Shown here: positions 5,574-9,628 of the stretch, in pieces
Numbering within the stretch: the first letter of the stretch is position 1
How the letters are laid out: every line of letters begins with the position of its first letter
Assembly: GCA_026387485.1 (NCBI GenBank)
Contig: JAPLLQ010000101.1
Coordinates: 1,700-11,327, forward strand
Length of the DNA stretch: 9,628 nt
From: Candidatus Omnitrophota bacterium
GTDB taxonomy: Bacteria; Omnitrophota; Gorgyraeia; Gygaellales; Profunditerraquicolaceae
Direction of reading: 5' to 3'
The notes under the pieces: generated by a model
Databases searched by the model: none
Told to the model about the DNA's origin: nothing
The model's input: only the letters and a program-made list of their open reading frames with translations
Made by a program: the position numbers and the translations under genes

Positions 5574-7322
5574 CTATTTTTGCACTTCCTGCATAGAATA
5601 GAGCTTCTTATATAAGCCTTCTCTACCTAACAGCTCGCTATGCGTGCCCTCTTCAGCAATAACTCCCTTATTTAAGACTACTATCCTGCTGGCATTTCTC
5701 ACCGTAGAGAGCCGGTGGGCAATCACAAATACGGTGCGCCCCTGCATAAGCCGGTCTAAAGCATCTTGGACAACCCGCTCTGATTCCGAATCCAGCTGCG
5801 AAGTGGCCTCATCAAGTATTAGGATAGGAGGATTCTTAAGCAGAGCCCGGGCAATAGCAATCCTCTGGCGCTCTCCCCCTGAAATACGCATCCCTCTATC
5901 CCCGATAACCGTAGCATAACCCGTAGGAAAATGGCTGATAAAATCATCGGCATTAGCCTGCCTTGCCGCCTCTTTTATCTCGCTATCCGATGAGCCGGGC
6001 TTGCCATAAGCAATATTTGCCTTGATCGTATCATTAAAAAGAATAGTCTCTTGGGTCACAATCCCGATCTGCTGGCGCAGGGATTTTAAAGTAACATCCT
6101 TTATATCCACTCCATCGATCATTATCCTTCCCTTTACCGGATCATAAAAACGGGGGATTAAATCTAGGAGCGTAGTCTTACCTGTGCCGCTAGGCCCGAC
6201 AATTGCTAACATTGCGCCCCGGGAAACTTTAAGGTTTATGCCTTTTAAAACCTGATTCCCTCCGTAATCAAACCAAAGGTCGCTAAAAATAATATCATTC
6301 TGAAAAGATTTTAACTCAATAGCGCCGCAAGATTCCTGAACGCTGGGATTAGCATCCAGAACTTCATGGATGCGCTGGCTGGCTGATACTGCCTGCTGAT
6401 TCAGGGAATTAACTTGGCTTATCTTCTTAAATGGCCGGATGGTGGATAAAAGCGAACCTAAGAAAAGCCCGAATACGCCAAAGGAGATCTTTCCGGCGAT
6501 TACCTCTCTACTGCCTAAGTAAAATATAGCCACACCGGCAATACAGCCTAAAATTTCCGTAGCCGGGTCTAAAAGCAAAAGCCGCTTAACAGATTTCATT
6601 GAAATACGGTAATAATCATTGTTGACCTTATTAAATTTCCTTATCTCGTAGTCCTCCATATTAAAACCCTTAACAATCCGCGCGCCGATAATCGTCTCAT
6701 ATAGTATAGAGTTAATATCCGCCATCTTCTCCTGAGAACTCTTGGATAATTTTCTAAGTTTCTTGCCTACCTTAACAATAAGTAAACTTAATATCGCAAT
6801 CGTCGGTATCACTAATACCACAAATTTGGCATAGATAAACAGGGTAAGGGTAAAAAAGATGACTACCTGCATGCTCTGATAAATTAAATCAGTCGAACCA
6901 TAAGAGACGGCGTTCTCAACCAGTTTCACATCATTAGTTATGCGCGAGATCATCTCTCCTCCGCGCTTGTGAGTAAAGTAATCTAAGGAGAGGGTCTGGA
7001 ATTTAGCATAAAGTTTGGCTTTTATATCTCTTACAATCCGCTGGCCGATATCCGACATCAGGTAACTTTGTAGGAAACCAAATAACCCTTTTAGGGTAAA
7101 AAGCAGGATAACTCCTACTGCCATATCAAAATTGCTCAGGAAATCCGGTAATTTAGCCGGGAGAATAATCTTTTTGTTGGTTAAAACCTTATCCGCCAAA
7201 GGCACGATCATGGCCAGGGATACGCCGTCAAAGACGGCAGAGAAACCCATACATACCGCAGCTATAAGAAAATGCCCTAAATACGGCCGGATAAATTTTA
7301 GTAACTTCAAGTAATCCCGCAT
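5574..7322 (-). CDS. msbA: MsbA-type lipid A flippase (ABC exporter, fused membrane and ATPase domains)
   Basis: This is an ABC half-exporter that should act as a homodimer in the inner membrane; in this context the likely job is ATP-driven flipping of lipid A-core. Residues 1 to about 320 form the six-helix membrane domain. The ATPase domain has Walker A GPSGTGKT (376-383), Q-loop around Q424, signature SGGERQ (481-486), Walker B LILDEAT (501-507) and the H-loop histidine 536. All ATPase residues are present and 582 residues is the normal MsbA length. AGGAGG lies 9 nt before the ATG. It is divergent from the oxidoreductase-lpxB pair, which supports the lipid A role. MsbA-like multidrug or peptide exporters look similar by sequence alone, so the substrate is inferred from context. 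Confidence 0.88.
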   Translation of the reverse strand: MRDYLKLLKFIRPYLGHFLIAAVCMGFSAVFDGVSLAMIVPLADKVLTNKKIILPAKLPDFLSNFDMAVGVILLFTLKGLFGFLQSYLMSDIGQRIVRDIKAKLYAKFQTLSLDYFTHKRGGEMISRITNDVKLVENAVSYGSTDLIYQSMQVVIFFTLTLFIYAKFVVLVIPTIAILSLLIVKVGKKLRKLSKSSQEKMADINSILYETIIGARIVKGFNMEDYEIRKFNKVNNDYYRISMKSVKRLLLLDPATEILGCIAGVAIFYLGSREVIAGKISFGVFGLFLGSLLSTIRPFKKISQVNSLNQQAVSASQRIHEVLDANPSVQESCGAIELKSFQNDIIFSDLWFDYGGNQVLKGINLKVSRGAMLAIVGPSGTGKTTLLDLIPRFYDPVKGRIMIDGVDIKDVTLKSLRQQIGIVTQETILFNDTIKANIAYGKPGSSDSEIKEAARQANADDFISHFPTGYATVIGDRGMRISGGERQRIAIARALLKNPPILILDEATSQLDSESERVVQDALDRLMQGRTVFVIAHRLSTVRNASRIVVLNKGVIAEEGTHSELLGREGLYKKLYSMQEVQK

Positions 7323-7349
7323 CTTTTGCTCCCTCCTAAAAGGAAAAGC

Positions 7350-7378
7350 ATTTTATCATATCAATTGACTTTTGTCGA
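7350..7378 (-). promoter_or_regulatory. Sigma-70-type promoter for the msbA-like gene
   Basis: On the minus strand TCGACA (7378-7373) and TAAAAT (7355-7350) each match consensus at 5 of 6 positions and are separated by 17 bases. The predicted start near 7343 gives a short leader of about 20 nt that just includes the AGGAGG ribosome site. Confidence 0.75.
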
Positions 7379-7393
7379 GCGATTTGGTATTAT
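7365..7393 (+). promoter_or_regulatory. Sigma-70-type promoter for the oxidoreductase-lpxB pair
   Basis: TTGACT (7365-7370) and TATTAT (7388-7393) each match consensus at 5 of 6 positions with a 17-base spacer. The expected transcription start at about 7400-7401 falls on the ATG of the next gene. The element overlaps the oppositely directed promoter across 7365-7378. Confidence 0.75.
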
Positions 7394-7400
7394 TCTTTTT

Positions 7401-8327
7401 ATGGATAAATTAAAAGTAGGAGTAATAGGCGTAGGCCACTTAGGCAGTATACACGCTAAAATCTATAAAGATCTCCCTAATTGTTCACTAATAGGGGTTT
7501 GCGATATAGACCGCAGCCGGCTTGAGACAGTATCCAAAGAACTGGATGTCCCCGGATATCCGGATTTCCGCCAGCTTCTGGATAAGGTTGAGGCAGTGAG
7601 CGTAACTACACCCACTAAGCTCCATTATCAAGTAGCTTCCTGTTTCCTTGAACACAAAATTCACTCTTTAGTTGAAAAACCCTTTACTTTAACCCTAAAA
7701 GAAGCCGATGGACTGATTGAAATAGCCCAAAAAAACGATTTAATCCTACAGGTCGGCCATATTGAAAGATTTAATTCTGCCTTTAGCGCCACCCAGAAAA
7801 TAATCAAGGAACCAAAATTCATTGAATGCCACCGGCTCTCCCCCTTTCCTAACCGCTCCCTTGATGTAGGGGTAGTCCTGGATATTATGATCCACGATAT
7901 TGATATCGTCTTAGGGCTGGTTGATTCGGAAATTGAGAGAATTGAATCAGTGGGCGTAAATGTGCTCACTAAATTTGAAGATATCGCCAATGTCCGGCTT
8001 ACTTTTAAAAACGGCTGCGTAGCCAACCTTACTGCCAGCCGGGTCTCTGATGAAGTAATGCGCAAGATCCGCATCTTCCAGAAAGATACCTATATATCAT
8101 TAGACTACAAAAATGCCGAAGCCTCGGTTTATAAGCGTGAGGCGTTTAAAATCTCCAAAAAGAACCTGCCCATTGAAAAAGAGCAACCCCTGCAAAAAGA
8201 ACTGGAATCATTTATTAACTGCGTAATCAACCATCAAACACCCCTGGTCTCAGGTATAGTTGCCCGGGAAGCATTAGCAGTAGCCCTGGAAATCCAAAAT
8301 CAGATATGGCGCAAAAAAATATCTTAA
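7401..8327 (+). CDS. Gfo/Idh/MocA-family NAD(P)-dependent oxidoreductase, lipid A-linked (possibly UDP-GlcNAc 3-dehydrogenase, GnnA-like)
   Basis: This is a sugar dehydrogenase of the Gfo/Idh/MocA family, 308 residues. The N-terminal Rossmann fold has GVGHLG (10-15), and VEKPF (91-95) carries the family lysine. VGHIERFN (118-125) and DIMIHDID (161-168, with the conserved His and Asp) follow in the substrate domain. The ATG at 7401 is chosen because the family N-terminus begins there; an in-frame TTG at 7326 would put the promoters inside the gene. No ribosome site precedes the ATG. It overlaps lpxB by 22 nt. Related enzymes in lipid A clusters include GnnA, which oxidises UDP-GlcNAc at C3 before transamination by GnnB to make a diamino sugar. 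That role is inference; no gnnB is in the window. The family assignment is firm and the substrate is not. Confidence 0.9.
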   Translation: MDKLKVGVIGVGHLGSIHAKIYKDLPNCSLIGVCDIDRSRLETVSKELDVPGYPDFRQLLDKVEAVSVTTPTKLHYQVASCFLEHKIHSLVEKPFTLTLKEADGLIEIAQKNDLILQVGHIERFNSAFSATQKIIKEPKFIECHRLSPFPNRSLDVGVVLDIMIHDIDIVLGLVDSEIERIESVGVNVLTKFEDIANVRLTFKNGCVANLTASRVSDEVMRKIRIFQKDTYISLDYKNAEASVYKREAFKISKKNLPIEKEQPLQKELESFINCVINHQTPLVSGIVAREALAVALEIQNQIWRKKIS

Positions 8328-9439
8328 TCATCTGCGGCGAGGCATCAGGTGACCTGCATGCCGGTAATCTGGCCTTAGCACTAAAAAAAATAAACCCCCA
8401 AATAAATATCTTCGGGGTAGGCGGAGAAACAATGCGTCAAGCAGGCGCAGAGCTATTCTATGACATAAAAGGCTTGAGCGTTATGGGCCTCTTCGATGTC
8501 TTAAAGAAACTCCCTAAGTTCTTCGCTTTAAAGAAACTCATCTTAGAAAAAATTAAATCTATAAAACCTGATGCGGTAATATTGGTAGATTTCTCCGGAT
8601 TCAACCTACGCTTGGCCAAGGTAATAAATAATGCTTTTACGACAATATACTATGTCAGCCCGCAGGTCTGGGCTTCCCGCCGGGGAAGAATGGAAACTAT
8701 AAAAAAATACCTAAAGAAGGTAATCGTGCTTTTCAAATTTGAAGAAGCATTTTATAAAAAATATGGCATTAACGTGGATTTTTCCGGCCACCCCCTACTT
8801 GATGTAGCCAAGCCGACAATAGCGAGAGCGGAACTACTATCTAGATTAAATCTGATGGGGACAAAAACCACTATTGCCCTACTTCCCGGTTCACGTAAAC
8901 AAGAGATAAAAAATATCCTACCGATAATGCTTAAAACAGCAAGATTAATCGGTGAAAAAATTGAAGCCCAGTTTGTGATTGCTAAATCTAACCAAGTTGA
9001 CTGGGATTTCTATAACCAAATAATTAAAAAAGTAGGGATAGAAGTAAAAATGCTGGAGGGGAAAACTTACGACTGCATTAATATCGCTGACTTCTGCCTT
9101 GTTTGTTCAGGCACCGCTACCCTAGAGACTGCGATTATGCAGAAACCTTTTGTAATAGTCTACAAAATGAACTTTTTAAATTACCTACTCTACCGGCCGC
9201 AGGTAAAGCTCCCTTATATCGGAATGGTGAATATCGTAGCCGGCAAAAAAATTATTCCGGAATTTATCCAATTTAGAACCAGCCCCAAAAAAATATCCGC
9301 AGAAGTTTTAAAGCTGCTCCAAGACCCTATTCAGCTACAGGTAATGAAAAACGAACTCTCAAAAGTCAAATCCTCCCTCGGAGAACCCGGCGCTTCAGCC
9401 CGCGCCGCTGGAATCATCCTCAATTTCCTGAATAAATAA
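8306..9439 (+). CDS. lpxB: Lipid-A-disaccharide synthase
   Basis: LpxB is the membrane-associated glycosyltransferase (family GT19) that joins lipid X and UDP-2,3-diacylglucosamine into the lipid A disaccharide. The 377-residue product has the usual length and is complete. Motifs in order are GEASGD (11-16), VDFSGFNLRLA (94-104), YYVSPQVWASR (115-125), GHPLLD (161-166), LLPGSRKQEI (192-201), CSGTATLE (267-274), MVNIVAG (307-313) and PEFIQ (318-322). The ATG lies inside the end of the oxidoreductase gene in another frame, and only a weak GGAAAT is found upstream, so translational coupling is likely. Together with the divergent MsbA-type flippase it forms a lipid A synthesis and export neighbourhood. 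No terminator with a T-run is seen after the stop. Confidence 0.98.
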   Translation: MAQKNILIICGEASGDLHAGNLALALKKINPQINIFGVGGETMRQAGAELFYDIKGLSVMGLFDVLKKLPKFFALKKLILEKIKSIKPDAVILVDFSGFNLRLAKVINNAFTTIYYVSPQVWASRRGRMETIKKYLKKVIVLFKFEEAFYKKYGINVDFSGHPLLDVAKPTIARAELLSRLNLMGTKTTIALLPGSRKQEIKNILPIMLKTARLIGEKIEAQFVIAKSNQVDWDFYNQIIKKVGIEVKMLEGKTYDCINIADFCLVCSGTATLETAIMQKPFVIVYKMNFLNYLLYRPQVKLPYIGMVNIVAGKKIIPEFIQFRTSPKKISAEVLKLLQDPIQLQVMKNELSKVKSSLGEPGASARAAGIILNFLNK

Positions 9440-9481
9440 TATTTTATCGGCTGCCTTGTCTTGTTTCTCGCAGCACCGCTC

Positions 9482-9504
9482 GATTTTCCCCAGCGAGGAA
9501 AATC
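9482..9504. repeat. Stem-loop downstream of lpxB
   Basis: The arms gattttcc (9482-9489) and ggaaaatc (9497-9504) are exact reverse complements around a 7-base loop. No T-run follows on the plus strand, so it is not a standard intrinsic terminator, though it could protect the lpxB mRNA end. Confidence 0.6.
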
Positions 9505-9548
9505 TTCGCTCGGCCTTCGCCCTCGCTCTGCCGGAATCATCTTTAGCT

Positions 9549-9562
9549 GGGCAACCCTGCCC
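9549..9562. repeat. Small GC-rich stem-loop near the right edge
   Basis: The arms gggca (9549-9553) and tgccc (9558-9562) are exact reverse complements around the loop accc. No T-run follows on either strand, so a terminator function is not supported. Confidence 0.45.
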
Positions 9563-9628
9563 ACTCGGGCTGCACACGTGCTGCTCGAAATCAAGCCAAG
9601 TCATCCGCTAAAAGTGAACTGGTTATGG

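Larger units (their letters stand above)
9440..9628. other. Structured non-coding stretch after lpxB, no supported gene
   Basis: No start with a ribosome site, no cloverleaf and no protein family is recognisable here. The base composition looks richer in G+C than the neighbouring genes. Small frames on the minus strand run across the end of lpxB and have no recognisable family. Inverted repeats stand out, including 9482-9504 and 9549-9562. A segment around 9506-9545 resembles the 3' end of lpxB. A new gene may start beyond the right edge. Confidence 0.5.

Noticed and set aside
7326..7400. N-terminal extension of the oxidoreductase from an in-frame TTG
   Set aside because: It would cover both divergent promoters and the msbA ribosome site, has no ribosome site of its own, and adds 25 residues that do not belong to the family N-terminus.
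9331..9604. Minus-strand frames opposite the end of lpxB
   Set aside because: They overlap lpxB, lack ribosome sites, and read through repeat-rich DNA.

Overview
The window is a housekeeping stretch from a diderm (Gram-negative-type) bacterium. Lipid A genes (lpxB, an MsbA-type flippase and a lipid-A-cluster oxidoreductase) show an outer membrane. A stand-alone regulatory PTS, with an HPr that keeps the serine site used by HPr kinase, sits beside yvcK. A candidate phylum such as Omnitrophota would fit this mix, but that is an impression from gene style, not a proof; no rRNA is present to settle it.

Layout. Positions 1-7322 are all on the minus strand and are best read from right to left. An msbA-like ABC exporter (5574-7322) comes first. 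Its stop codon abuts a promoter for the classical translation operon rpsB-tsf-pyrH-frr (5474 down to 2710). Next come a repeat-bearing spacer and three tRNA genes (Lys-UUU, Leu-UAG, Gly-GCC; 2558 down to 2203). Last is a tight regulatory cluster of an EIIA-type PTS protein, a membrane-anchored YvcK, HPr, and the first 27 codons of PTS enzyme I, which runs off the left edge. Spacings there are 22 nt, 4 nt and a 4-nt ATGA overlap, so this looks like one operon. To the right of 7322 transcription diverges: a Gfo/Idh/MocA oxidoreductase (7401-8327) and lpxB (8306-9439) overlap by 22 nt on the plus strand. The last 189 bases hold no convincing gene but are rich in inverted repeats.

How the genes work together. 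The right half makes and exports lipid A: the oxidoreductase may modify the UDP-sugar precursor, LpxB condenses the disaccharide, and MsbA flips the lipid across the inner membrane. The two arms are fired from a compact divergent promoter pair whose -35 boxes sit inside each other's spacers. The middle provides translation factors and UMP kinase. The left is a phosphorelay (enzyme I, HPr, EIIA) without any sugar permease in view, joined to YvcK, a UDP-sugar-binding regulator of carbon flow and wall synthesis in Firmicutes.

No wholly new system was found. The points most worth a second look are the exact 33-bp tandem duplication inside the EIIA gene, the overlapping divergent promoters with a predicted leaderless mRNA, the yvcK-HPr-enzyme I operon in a diderm, and the structured, repeat-bearing spacers around the tRNA genes and after lpxB.
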